Positions 55,047 through 63,361 of a DNA stretch of 64,000 bases are shown in pieces (position 1 is the stretch's first letter; the number at the start of each line of letters is the position of its first letter). Source of the stretch: Gracilibacillus dipsosauri (lineage in GTDB: Bacteria; Bacillota; Bacilli; Bacillales; Amphibacillaceae). Under the pieces are notes generated by a model. That model worked only from the letters and a program-made list of their open reading frames with translations, was not told where the DNA came from and searched no databases. The position numbers and the translations under genes were made by a program. The stretch covers positions 62,001 to 126,000 of the forward strand of contig NZ_QGTD01000013.1 of assembly GCF_003176895.1 (NCBI RefSeq), given 5' to 3'.

Positions 55047-55084
55047 GACAAAGAACCTTGTATTTTTCAACAGGGTTCTTTGTC
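55047..55084. terminator. Terminator after panF
   Basis: GACAAAGAACC and GGTTCTTTGTC make an 11-bp stem. Confidence 0.85.
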
Positions 55085-55112
55085 ATTTACCTATAGATTT
55101 ATTCGTTATGCT

Positions 55113-55682
55113 CTATTGAATAATTTCTATTTTTAATAATTCTCCCCATAGCATATCAACAATCGGATACAATCTATCCTCTAATTGATAGGTATAGCGA
55201 AGGCTCGGTTGTTCTGTTATCTCTTTTTTTACTAGTTTTAGATCACAAAGCTCGTTTAATCTCATCGATAAGATTCGTGGTGAAGGGTTACCTAAAAGTC
55301 TTTGTAAAGATTGAAATCGGGTGTAATCGTGGTATAAGGAAATCATTAGTGGCCATGTCCAGGATTTGCGGTGTAATGGACCAGCTTCTATAGTCTCCTC
55401 TGCTTTTTGAAGGCATTGTGTAATCACAAATAATAATTCCCCATATTCTGTCAATTCATATTCAGGTAACAAAGGATGTCGCCTTTCATATGGAGATAAC
55501 CGCTTCACAATTTGTTTCGAAACAAGTCTAGAAAAATTATCACTTAATCGAGATGGCGATATTTGTAACTGTTTTTGCAAAGGAGTAAAACGCCCTCCTG
55601 ATGACTTTAGATGAAGTAAAATGGGCATTATCCACCGTCCAGATAGTTGTTGTGTATGTTGAATCGCCTCTTCTAAATTCAT
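55113..55682 (-). CDS. Regulator with two fused HxlR-type winged-helix domains
   Basis: It has 189 residues. Residues about 8-95 form one HxlR domain (LSGRWIMPILLHLK ... SPSRLSDNFSRLVSKQIVKR ... YELTEYGELL). Residues about 105-185 form a second (RKSWTWPLMISLYH ... SPRILSMRLNELCDLKLVKK ... YQLEDRLYPIVDMLWGEL). Standard HxlR proteins have one such domain in about 110 residues and act as dimers, so this is a single-chain dimer. It is the second gene of a unit with the VOC protein. Confidence 0.85.
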   Translation of the reverse strand: MNLEEAIQHTQQLSGRWIMPILLHLKSSGGRFTPLQKQLQISPSRLSDNFSRLVSKQIVKRLSPYERRHPLLPEYELTEYGELLFVITQCLQKAEETIEAGPLHRKSWTWPLMISLYHDYTRFQSLQRLLGNPSPRILSMRLNELCDLKLVKKEITEQPSLRYTYQLEDRLYPIVDMLWGELLKIEIIQ

Positions 55683-56051
55683 TTAATCCACTATCGTCTG
55701 GGATAATTCAAAACTATGACCATCTGGATCCTGAAAAGTAGCAAGCTTTACAAAACCAGGAATTACTTCTATGTCCCCTGTGAACTGGATACCCTTCTTT
55801 TTCAACTCAGAAAATGCTAAATCAATGTCTTCTACTTCAAAAACGGCGGAAGAAGTAACAGGAACAACTGTCTCTGACTCAGCAAAGCCAATACAACAAT
55901 CCTTTGTATTAGTTGTTACTATCGCTATTCCTTGATCCTCATCCTTAAAGTCTAATGAAAATCCCAAACCTTCTGTAAAATATTTTACAGATCGCTCAAA
56001 ACTTTTGACATTGTACCAAATCGTTAGACCAGGCTTATACATATTTCCCAC
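55683..56051 (-). CDS. VOC (glyoxalase) family protein
   Basis: It has 122 residues with the paired beta-alpha-beta3 fold: PGLTIWYNVKSFERSVKYFTEGLGFSL (core VKYFTEGLGF) and FVKLATFQDPDGHSFELSQ at the end. It may bind a metal for isomerase or dioxygenase chemistry, or bind a toxic compound. The stop is directly followed by the HxlR start, so the two are co-expressed and this may be the regulated detoxification gene. Confidence 0.85.
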   Translation of the reverse strand: MGNMYKPGLTIWYNVKSFERSVKYFTEGLGFSLDFKDEDQGIAIVTTNTKDCCIGFAESETVVPVTSSAVFEVEDIDLAFSELKKKGIQFTGDIEVIPGFVKLATFQDPDGHSFELSQTIVD

Positions 56052-56232
56052 TCCTCATAGTTAATACCTATATTATATTAACTATAAAAACGGAAGTCAA
56101 TGAATAAAATTGATAAATGAAATACCATTCCACTATTATTCTTCTGAAAAGTTTGTTTTTCGACTATACAAAGTTCTGATCCTCTAGTATACTAGCATTA
56201 TATATAATTATTTATGAAACAGGAGGAATACG

Positions 56233-57210
56233 ATGACAAAGCCTAATAAACCTATTGTGACACATATTTATACAGCAGATCCTTCTGCACATGTTTTTGA
56301 GGGAAAACTCTATATTTATCCTTCACATGATTTGGAGCATGATCGTCCATCTAATGATAATGGTGATCAATATGCAATGGAAGATTATCATGTTTTGTCA
56401 ATGGATGATGTAAGCGCTGCATGTGAGGACCATGGAGAGGTACTTCATGTTAAAGATATACCATGGGCAAGCAAACAGCTATGGGCACCAGATGCTGCCT
56501 ACAAAAATGGTAAATATTATCTTGTCTTTCCTGCTAGAGATCATGAGAACATTTTCAGAATTGGTGTTGCCACAAGCTCTAGCCCTGCTGGACCTTTTAA
56601 GGCAGAAGATAATTATATTCCTGGAAGTTTCAGCATTGATCCAGCTGTCTTTATTGATAACGATGAGAAAGCATATGTTTATTTTGGGGGATTATGGGGC
56701 GGTCAGCTAGAAAAATGGCAAACAGGAAGCTTTAATCCTGATGCGGAAGGGCCAGCACCTACTGAACCTGCTTTAGGGCCACAAGTTGCAGAATTAAGTG
56801 AGGATATGCTTACATTTAAAGAAGAACCGAAAGAAATTTCCATCGTCGATGAAGATGGTCATCCAATTCTTGCAGGCGATGAGGATCGAAGATTTTTCGA
56901 GGGACCATGGGTGCATCAATATAATGGCCTCTATTATCTTTCCTATTCAACAGGAACTACACATAAAATAGTTTATGCTGTTAGTGAAAATCCTCTAGGA
57001 CCATTTGTCTTTAAAGGAACGATTCTGAAGCCTGTCATTGGTTGGACCACTCACCACTCTATTGTAGAGTTTAAAGGAAAGTGGTATCTGTTCTATCATG
57101 ACAGCTCCTTATCTAAAGGATTGAATCATCAGCGCTCTGTTAAATTTACTGAATTGACTTATAATGAGGATGGAACGATCCAAACCATTGATCCCTATCC
57201 AGAAGACTAA
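56233..57210 (+). CDS. GH43-family glycosidase, cytoplasmic
   Basis: This 325-residue five-bladed propeller has all three GH43 catalytic acids: the base Asp in YTADPSAHVF, the pKa-tuning Asp in FSIDPAVFIDN and the acid Glu in RRFFEGPWVHQYNG. There is no signal peptide, so it acts on imported arabino- or xylo-oligosaccharides. Gene order gives no substrate. RBS AGGAGGA before ATG 56233. Confidence 0.9.
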   Translation: MTKPNKPIVTHIYTADPSAHVFEGKLYIYPSHDLEHDRPSNDNGDQYAMEDYHVLSMDDVSAACEDHGEVLHVKDIPWASKQLWAPDAAYKNGKYYLVFPARDHENIFRIGVATSSSPAGPFKAEDNYIPGSFSIDPAVFIDNDEKAYVYFGGLWGGQLEKWQTGSFNPDAEGPAPTEPALGPQVAELSEDMLTFKEEPKEISIVDEDGHPILAGDEDRRFFEGPWVHQYNGLYYLSYSTGTTHKIVYAVSENPLGPFVFKGTILKPVIGWTTHHSIVEFKGKWYLFYHDSSLSKGLNHQRSVKFTELTYNEDGTIQTIDPYPED

Positions 57211-57221
57211 TTCCAATGATT

Positions 57222-57256
57222 ACACCCTGTCCATTTACTGGAACAGGGTGTTTTTG
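57222..57256. terminator. Terminator between GH43 and the convergent MIP18-type gene
   Basis: ACACCCTGT and its complement with an inner CCA/TGG form a stem of about 12 bp ending in T5 on the plus strand. Confidence 0.88.
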
Positions 57257-57262
57257 TACCAA

Positions 57263-57562
57263 CTACCGATGCATTAACTGCACTCTCGCGTAATCACTCA
57301 TGTTAGCTGGTGACCATGCTGGTGTCCAAACTAAGTCTACCTCGACATTTTCCACTTCATTTACTTTTTCGATAGCTGTCTTTACCCCTGTAACAATGGT
57401 TGCATGGAGAGGACAGCCTGGTGTAGTAAGTGTCATTCTTATTGAGACATTTTTACTCTCTACACTGATATCGTACACGAGACCAAGATCCATGATATTA
57501 ATATTCAATTCTGGATCGATGACCTCATAAAGGGCTGCTTCTACCTTATCTTTTATGCTCAT
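57263..57562 (-). CDS. MIP18/DUF59-type metal-sulfur cluster assembly factor
   Basis: It has 99 residues with the SufT/PaaD-like MIP18 fold: VIDPELNINIMDLGLVYD, the conserved Cys in TTPGCPLHATI and VDLVWTPAWSPANMSD. Members help load Fe-S clusters. It is the last gene of the Fnr-boxed cluster, 17 nt after the subunit-I-like gene. It probably helps maintain Fe-S proteins under low oxygen or NO stress (inference). Confidence 0.88.
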   Translation of the reverse strand: MSIKDKVEAALYEVIDPELNINIMDLGLVYDISVESKNVSIRMTLTTPGCPLHATIVTGVKTAIEKVNEVENVEVDLVWTPAWSPANMSDYARVQLMHR

Positions 57563-57579
57563 CGCTTCCGTCCTTTCTA

Positions 57580-58815
57580 CTATTTCCTCAAAATTTGAAT
57601 AATTGTGATACCATATAAAACAATGGACACAAATAATAAACCTTGAAAAACCTGCATAAGCAGAATATTTTCAGTCAAGAAAGCTATTACTGTTCCAACT
57701 ATTCCAATGAGAAAGCTACAATAGATGATGATGTCATTCTTTTCATTTATTAAATCTTTTAAGGCTGGAACTTGTTCTTTGCCTATTTTTTTATCATATT
57801 TTAATGTCCACCATAGAACGGGAACGATTTTCTTTAAATAACCTAATATACTAAAAATAATCCATGTCATTATATATAGATAAATAAGCACTCCCCATAT
57901 AACGGCATTTGCTTTCATTAAACTAACTATAAATGCTAGGAAATGAATAACCGAGCCAAAATATATTGCCATTAAAGCAAATCGAAAGGATCTATCTAAT
58001 TGTCTTCGTAATCTTTTTGCAAGCATTTCTCGAATATCTAATAAAAATAACGTAAAGCCGATCCATAGTAATAACCAACCGATTTGGCTTAAGGTTGAAT
58101 CATTCATCCAAAAGGATAGAATTAAAAAGAACATACCAAGAAGATAGATAAAATAAGCTTTTTTTATCCACCTCATCGAAAACCCGTGAGCAAGGCTAAA
58201 CATCGGAACAAGCTTATAGGAAAAACCAATAATTAATAGAGTAAACCACCCGGTAAGCCCAAACAATAAATGGGACGAAAAAATACTTTCATGACGTAGA
58301 ATCTCCCCATTGCCAATATTCCAAGCAAGCAGGAATCCAGCTATTATCGTGAGAAAAAGGAAAGTAAGTGCCCCAACCACTAGCCCTGTTATCCTATTTT
58401 TTTGTTTCTGTGCTTTTATTGTCAGGTACATTTGAAATAAAAACATTAGAATTCCAATTATCGTTATTGCCCCGCCATAGAAAGCGATACTAGGCTTAAG
58501 ACCAAGCTGAATACTTAATATTAGGATACCGGATATAGTGATAATGTATTGATAAAATCCGAAACGTTCATTCCAAATGGGCGTCAACAGTACCACTGGA
58601 ATCATTTGATACATAGCGCCCATGACAACCATTACAGCAAAGCCTAATATTAATAAATGAAACGCCATCCATAAGCTCGGAATTCGAAAATAGCCATGGA
58701 TCAACCATTCTGAATTCCAAAATAAAATAAATTGCGAAGCTACCAGTCCTAGTAAACTTGTTAGAATAAAGGCTAGTGCTAGTTTTATATTTACATGAGA
58801 AAAGGAATTATTCAT
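57580..58815 (-). CDS. Heme-copper-oxidase subunit I-like/NnrS-like 12-helix membrane protein
   Basis: It has 411 residues and 12 predicted helices. Conserved helix His residues occur in RIPSLWMAFHLLILGFAVMVVMGAMYQMIP (core WMAFHLLILGFA), ESIFSSHLLFGLTGWFTLLIIG and FSLAHGFSM, the pattern of cytochrome-oxidase subunit-I-like proteins linked to denitrification or NO metabolism. There is no CuB ligand set of a true oxidase. It may bind heme and act in NO handling or anaerobic respiration. It sits between DUF2249 and MIP18 genes. Confidence 0.75.
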   Translation of the reverse strand: MNNSFSHVNIKLALAFILTSLLGLVASQFILFWNSEWLIHGYFRIPSLWMAFHLLILGFAVMVVMGAMYQMIPVVLLTPIWNERFGFYQYIITISGILILSIQLGLKPSIAFYGGAITIIGILMFLFQMYLTIKAQKQKNRITGLVVGALTFLFLTIIAGFLLAWNIGNGEILRHESIFSSHLLFGLTGWFTLLIIGFSYKLVPMFSLAHGFSMRWIKKAYFIYLLGMFFLILSFWMNDSTLSQIGWLLLWIGFTLFLLDIREMLAKRLRRQLDRSFRFALMAIYFGSVIHFLAFIVSLMKANAVIWGVLIYLYIMTWIIFSILGYLKKIVPVLWWTLKYDKKIGKEQVPALKDLINEKNDIIIYCSFLIGIVGTVIAFLTENILLMQVFQGLLFVSIVLYGITIIQILRK

Positions 58816-58827
58816 CGTTCATCACCT

Positions 58828-59037
58828 TTATTTATAAATCGTGATAATGTAGCTACCATCCGATTGTGCTTCACATTCATAATGGATTCCTTGTTCATCC
58901 AATTCTTGAAACAAAAACATTGGTCTGCGATCATTGATGATCATAAGCTTTTCACCAGATGTTAATTCCTCTAATTTTTCCAATGTTCGAATCATCGGCT
59001 GAGGTGGTTGAAGACCTCTGTTATCTAATTGAATCAT
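58828..59037 (-). CDS. DUF2249 domain protein (small)
   Basis: It has 69 residues, a single TusA-like DUF2249 domain: IQLDNRGLQPPQPMIRTLEKLEEL, then LMIINDRRPMFLFQELDEQGIHYE. It begins with the family's D-R-G-L-x-P-P-x-P-M. DUF2249 proteins accompany NO-metabolism and anaerobic genes in Bacillus and Geobacillus. Role unknown. It overlaps the upstream DUF2249 gene by 4 bp. Confidence 0.85.
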   Translation of the reverse strand: MIQLDNRGLQPPQPMIRTLEKLEELTSGEKLMIINDRRPMFLFQELDEQGIHYECEAQSDGSYIITIYK

Positions 59038-59288
59038 TCCCCTTCACCTCCCCTATGACGAAATGTGACAACCCAATGCTTATGACCGATTTTTTCTGCC
59101 TCATAGGTAAAACCTCTTCTCTCCATTATCTTAAAGAGAGGAAATGGTTTAAATGGGGCATGTAAAATAAAAGCCTGGTCGTGATCTAACGACTTGACGG
59201 CATTCATAATCTTTTGAAAGGGTTCTTTATTTAATCGAAGATCTTCTCTAACATCCAGTTCAATATAGCTATTTTGATTTTCCCTCAT
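59034..59288 (-). CDS. DUF2249 domain protein (first gene of the Fnr-boxed cluster)
   Basis: About 84 residues: SYIELDVREDLRLNKEPFQKIM, then LDHDQAFILHAPFKPFPLFKIMERRGF and a HWVVTF end, typical DUF2249. An ORF from 59327 is longer, but GGAGG lies inside it 7 nt before ATG 59288, so that start is chosen. Upstream are a predicted promoter, an Fnr box and a Fur-like box. Confidence 0.85.
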   Translation of the reverse strand: MRENQNSYIELDVREDLRLNKEPFQKIMNAVKSLDHDQAFILHAPFKPFPLFKIMERRGFTYEAEKIGHKHWVVTFRHRGGEGE

Positions 59289-59317
59289 CATTATTCCTCC
59301 AGAAGTTCTTTCATTAA

Positions 59318-59332
59318 TGATAATCATTCTCG
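59318..59332 (-). promoter_or_regulatory. Fur-like box over the -10 of the DUF2249 promoter
   Basis: On the minus strand CGAGAAT-G-ATTATCA matches the 7-1-7 Fur motif TGATAAT-N-ATTATCA at 12 of 14 positions. The predicted -10 TATCAT is at 59317-59322. Confidence 0.45.
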
Positions 59333-59343
59333 ATGAAATTCGA

Positions 59344-59359
59344 TGTGATTTTTGTCACT
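59344..59359 (-). promoter_or_regulatory. Fnr/Crp-type box
   Basis: TGTGA-TTTTTG-TCACT is one base from the palindrome TGTGA-N6-TCACA. Its centre is about 41.5 bp upstream of the start predicted from the -10 at 59317-59322, the class II activator position. Confidence 0.75.
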
Positions 59360-59392
59360 TAAAGATGACATCAATATCATCATACTTCTAAA

Positions 59393-59427
59393 GAAAAAAG
59401 AGACTTTCCTAAAGGGAACAGTCTCTT
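59393..59427 (-). terminator. Terminator of the 72-residue protein gene
   Basis: AAGAGACT and AGTCTCTT form an 8-bp stem followed by T6 on the minus strand. Confidence 0.8.
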
Positions 59428-59516
59428 GATAACACATTTCCAGTAAACTTTTTAAATAAATCGAGATATTCTACCAACACGGTTTTTTATCATTTACTTG
59501 CTAAAATACTTAGTAT

Positions 59517-59735
59517 TTATTTTAGATAAACTTGTAATGAAACCTTTCCATTGGCGTAAGACCAAACAGTGTTTTCTACTTTTAAGTTAGCATGAAATGC
59601 TTCAATCCAAACTTGTTTTGAGTTTAATAATGCTAATAGTTGGGCAGAATGAAGTGTCAACTCTTCAGTTTGTTCATTTTTTTGATACACAAATACAACA
59701 GTTATAGAATCTCCTTGACTAGATACAATACTCAT
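59517..59735 (-). CDS. Hypothetical small protein
   Basis: It has 72 residues with a good RBS (AAGGAG). It looks like a mixed beta strand/helix soluble domain (SITVVFVYQ, LTLHSAQLLALLNSKQVWIEAFHANL, VSLQVYLK; core SAQLLALLNSKQVWIEAF). There are no cysteines, signal or membrane segment, and I do not recognise the family. It is a single gene between the DUF2249 cluster and the CPBP gene. Confidence 0.55.
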   Translation of the reverse strand: MSIVSSQGDSITVVFVYQKNEQTEELTLHSAQLLALLNSKQVWIEAFHANLKVENTVWSYANGKVSLQVYLK

Positions 59736-59831
59736 TTACTTCACTCCTTAATATTTATACTATTGCATACGAGTAGCCTAAGCAACAGGTTTCACAACAA
59801 ATATGTCCATAAGAGCACAAATCCTTGATTG

Positions 59832-60584
59832 TTAATAAACTCCTGTTATAAGAAAAATAATTGGAAGTATACTAAATGCGATGTTTACAATAAAATGACA
59901 AATGATTAGAGGAAATAATCTTTTTTGTTTAAGGTAAATAAACCCACTGCCTAATCCCCATACAAAGAATGCCACTGCATAGACAATAGCACCCTGTATA
60001 CTTGCTGCTAGCATAACGTGCTGTAATGCAAAACCAATGGAAGGAATTATAATACTAATCCATACTCTTTTATATTTTATTATAAACTTTCGTTGTGCAT
60101 ATCCACGGTACATTAGCTCTTCAATCGGTGCATTTAGAAAAGGGAAAATTAATGATATACATGCGGCAAACCATATAAGCCATCTTGGTCGTGTGAAAGA
60201 ATAATTCTCCACATTTCCAGCAAAAACCGTTTGAAAATGGTGGATAAACTCAGTGCCATACATAATAAACATGGTTCCAATAACAGCTATCACAAATGGA
60301 ATATACAAAATAAAAAGCCAAAATAAACCGTACAAAATATCTTTCCCTATACGATTTGGATGAAAATCTAATAAATTTTTTATAGAACGTCCTTCTTTTT
60401 TAAGTATTCGATATAAAAGCACGTAGCAAATCAAATTGACAACAGTAAAGTAAATGACCGATAAATCAGGTAAAAAGAAAAAATTAGGTTCAAAGCCCAA
60501 TATTTTTAATAGTATGAAAACAAAAAATAACGTAACAATCAACAACGGAATTCGAATAAATGAGATAATCCATGCGTTTTTCAT
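59832..60584 (-). CDS. CPBP (CAAX/Abi) family intramembrane metalloprotease
   Basis: It has 250 residues and seven or eight helices. The catalytic motifs are EELMYRGYAQRK (EExxxR) and FALQHVML (FxxxH), followed by a third motif in LICHFIVNIAF. CPBP proteases cleave membrane substrates, and some protect producers from their own bacteriocins. Single gene. Substrate unknown. Confidence 0.9.
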   Translation of the reverse strand: MKNAWIISFIRIPLLIVTLFFVFILLKILGFEPNFFFLPDLSVIYFTVVNLICYVLLYRILKKEGRSIKNLLDFHPNRIGKDILYGLFWLFILYIPFVIAVIGTMFIMYGTEFIHHFQTVFAGNVENYSFTRPRWLIWFAACISLIFPFLNAPIEELMYRGYAQRKFIIKYKRVWISIIIPSIGFALQHVMLAASIQGAIVYAVAFFVWGLGSGFIYLKQKRLFPLIICHFIVNIAFSILPIIFLITGVY

Positions 60585-60662
60585 GAAATAGACACCTGCT
60601 CCCCTGCTTTATTTATACATCAGCCTCTACTCCTACAATTGGAAGAATTACTCCTAACAAAG

Positions 60663-60875
60663 TTAACGGAAGAAGACTAGAAAAATAATAAAACCCACGA
60701 CCATAATAATAAGAAGAATACCAGTCCCTTTCCAGCCCAAGCTTCCGACCAAATCAACCAAACTTCCATTCTGCGCTCTACTAAAACCATCACTCACATT
60801 AGTTGTTGGATTATTCTTTAATTCCGATTGCCTTAGCCTTTCTCTTTTTTGTTCAGCTGTTTCTCTATTGCTCAT
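60663..60875 (-). CDS. DUF6366 small membrane protein
   Basis: It has 70 residues. KRERLRQSELKNNPTTNVSDGFSRAQNGSLVDLVG, then a single C-terminal helix (GILLIIMVVGFIIFLVFF), is the DUF6366 pattern (core GFSRAQNGSLVDLVG). Start ATG 60875 behind GGGGAGG; the TTG at 60878 is too close. Unknown function. Confidence 0.75.
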   Translation of the reverse strand: MSNRETAEQKRERLRQSELKNNPTTNVSDGFSRAQNGSLVDLVGSLGWKGTGILLIIMVVGFIIFLVFFR

Positions 60876-60956
60876 CAAGTCCTCCCCTTTACTTAATTCT
60901 GATTTATATCATTTTCATTATATAATTATAAAGATCATTATTATTGGGATACGAAG

Positions 60957-61577
60957 TTAGGTTAATTGAGCTTTTATTTTCTCAATAATGAATCGATAAA
61001 AAGAATCTTGATGTGGAACGAACTGATCTCTTCCTACATATTTTTCCATCCATTCCTTTTCTCCTTTAGTAAAAACAAATCCTGTAATTTTAATTTTCTC
61101 TTTTTTACCTAACCAGAATTGTTCAAAATCTTTTATTCTAGCTTTCACCATACCGGACACCTCTTCAGCTTGCAGAATAAAATCATTCAGATGATGTTCG
61201 CTATTATATAAAAAAATATTAGCAAATTCGTTATCGATTAGGTTTCCATGCTTGACACTATAGGAAAATACGCCTAATGGAACCAATTTTTCATAAGCTA
61301 TATCCATACCTAGCTCTTCCTTTATCTCCCTTACTCCATCCTGAACGGTTTCATCTGCCAATAAATGACCAGCTGCTGTAATATCTAAAAGGTTAGGGTA
61401 GTCCTTCTTTTCTTTACTCCTTCGTTGCAAATGAATATAGTAGGTATCTTCTTCCTTACTGACAAACCAACAGTGGAATACCTCATGCCAATAGCCGAAT
61501 TTATGTACATTGTCTCGAGTAGCGATACCTATCTCATTTTTATTCATATCAAAGATTTTAAGCTGTTCTTCTTCCAA
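60957..61577 (-). CDS. NUDIX hydrolase (IPP isomerase-like)
   Basis: It has 206 residues. The NUDIX box is complete (G of AAGHL, then VREIKEELGM). The N-terminus IFDMNKNEIGIATRDNVHKFGYWHEVFHCWFV (core GYWHEVFHCWF) and the C-terminal extension match the Bacillus YfcD-like/IPP-isomerase-type NUDIX. It probably cleans up a nucleotide or diphosphate metabolite. Single gene. Confidence 0.88.
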   Translation of the reverse strand: MEEEQLKIFDMNKNEIGIATRDNVHKFGYWHEVFHCWFVSKEEDTYYIHLQRRSKEKKDYPNLLDITAAGHLLADETVQDGVREIKEELGMDIAYEKLVPLGVFSYSVKHGNLIDNEFANIFLYNSEHHLNDFILQAEEVSGMVKARIKDFEQFWLGKKEKIKITGFVFTKGEKEWMEKYVGRDQFVPHQDSFYRFIIEKIKAQLT

Positions 61578-61710
61578 GCTATTTCCTCCTTGAGCTTACG
61601 GAATTTTATATAAAGGTTAACATAATATTCCAACAAAAGACATAGGAAAAGCCAATCAAATTTTGAACTGCCCCCTGTCAAGTAGACAGCGGAAATAATA
61701 AAAACTGACC

Positions 61711-62588
61711 TAAGCGGCTTTAGTTCTATATTCCTAGGGCTAAGGCCGTTTAGTCGTTCTTGATATCTTTCATTGTTATAAAAGTGAATATATTCATCAA
61801 TTGCTTTGAGAGATCCTCAAATGTCTCATACTTATGTATATAATACTTCTCGCATTTAAGAGTTCCCCAAAATGATTCCATCGGACCATTATCAATACAC
61901 TTTCCAACTCGAGACATACTATGTGTCATCTCTGCATTATCTATCCTTCTTTTAAACCCTTGTGAGGTATACTGAAATCCACGGTCACTATGAATTAGAG
62001 GATGTTCCCCATCTAATAGATTAATAGCTTGATCAACGGTTTTAAATACAAGTTTATTATTATTAGAATGACCTAAAACATAGCTGACAATCGAACCATC
62101 ATACAAATCTAGTATGGCACTTAAATACGCTTTCTTTGAGGAACCATATTTGAATTCGGTGACATCGGTTCCCCATTTTTCATTCGGCTTTTCAGCCTCA
62201 AATTTACGATTCAATCTATTATCTGCAACGTGCTGAGGATTGGTACGTTTATTTTGTTGCTTTTTTCTACGTATAACGGATTGAATCCCAGCGATGTCCA
62301 TAAGTCTATAAATACGTTTTCCATTGAAATTATTTTCAGTTTTTCGATTGATGTTTATGGTCATTCTACGGTAACCGTAAATTCCCTCTACTTTCTTATG
62401 AATCACCTTCATTTCTTTTATAATCTTATTATTCTCGATTTCTCTTCTGGAAGGTTTACTATTTAGCTATTTATAGTAAGCAGCTCTTGAAACATCTGCG
62501 ATATCACATAACAAAACAATACTAAGATCTTCATTCTCGTGGATTTCCTTTATAGCTATATATTTATTTTCAAATCTTACTTGGTTTA
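61711..62588 (-). pseudogene. IS150-like transposase OrfB, broken
   Basis: The DDE integrase core is visible: KPNEKWGTDVTEFKYGSSKKAYLSAILDLYD (core WGTDVTEFKY), LIHSDRGFQYTS and GPMESFWGTLKCEKY. A TAG at 62467-62469 replaces the Trp of YYKWLNS. A frameshift near 61804 (a lost A) and another near 61736 break the C-terminus; restoring them gives DEYIHFYNNERYQERLNGLSP and MEYRTKAA-stop. Normally it is made by -1 frameshifting from OrfA. Confidence 0.85.
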
Positions 62589-63265
62589 TTTTCGCCTCCT
62601 TTCGATTTCCTCTAACTTTTTTAAGAAAGCATTCTCTGCACGTAATCGTTCATTCTCTTTTTCTATTCGACGCATCTCTAACTTCATCTTTTCCTCTGGA
62701 GTTAGATCTTCTTCCCTCTTGGAACGTCCTCGTCTATCCTGTAAAGCACCCATCCACCATTTTCGTATTTACGTACCCATTGATAAACTTGTTGATAAGA
62801 AACTCGATATTTCTCCGCTGTTTGTTGATAGCTCTTCCCGTTCGCTAAAGCGTCTTGTACAATTTCAATACGTTCTTCCCAAGTCGTTTTTCTTCCTTTG
62901 GTCATAGAGCTCGTCCTTCCTTTTCCCGTATCTTTTAATTCCCTATGACCATTATACTGCTTTATCCATCTACGTAATACCGACCGACTCGAAATTTCAA
63001 ATTTTCGAACAATCTCTTCTTGGGAAAACTCTCCGGATACGTAACTCTTTACAGCTCTTACCTTTAATTCTTTAGAATACCTTTTCCATGTTTTTGAGTT
63101 CTTTAACCCTCTTATACCTTCCTTTTCAAATTTCTGTATCCATTTATAAAGAGTATATTTTGAAATTTGATATCTTGAGCATAATTCCTTCAATGTATAA
63201 TTTTCGTTTTGATAGTCCTTTATTACTTCATATTTAAATTTGCTTGAATAAGATTTATTTGACAT
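62586..63265 (-). pseudogene. IS150-like OrfA, frameshifted
   Basis: Two HTH blocks are clear (YTLKELCSRYQISKYTLYKWIQ and SYQQTAEKYRVSYQQVYQWVRKYE). Near 62750 one G is missing in a short G-run, which sends the frame to an early stop at 62702. Restoring it gives ALQDRRGRSKREED and the coiled-coil tail ENERLRAENAFLKKLEEIERRRK (core ENERLRAENAFLKKL), ending at 62586. A slippery A-AAA-AAG lies in the tail. Confidence 0.85.
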
Positions 63266-63361
63266 AGAAACTCCCCTTAAGACAAAACAGATTTTTATTT
63301 TTTAATCTGTCTACCATAAGGGGAGCATATCATTTATTGATCGACTTTTTACTCCTTCTAT

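Larger units (their letters stand above)
61664..63332 (-). mobile_element. Decayed IS3-family (IS150-like) insertion sequence
   Basis: About 1.67 kb. The ends match: TGAACTGCCCCC / TGATATGCTCCCC with a shared GTAGACAG block and an AATAAAAA tract inside. TTT flanks both sides (61661-61663 and 63333-63335) and may be the target duplication. It encodes two overlapping frames, both damaged by at least three indels and one stop, so it is immobile. Confidence 0.85.

Noticed and set aside
59289-59327. The upstream start for the first DUF2249 gene
   Set aside because: The GGAGG site lies inside this extension, so translation should start at 59288.
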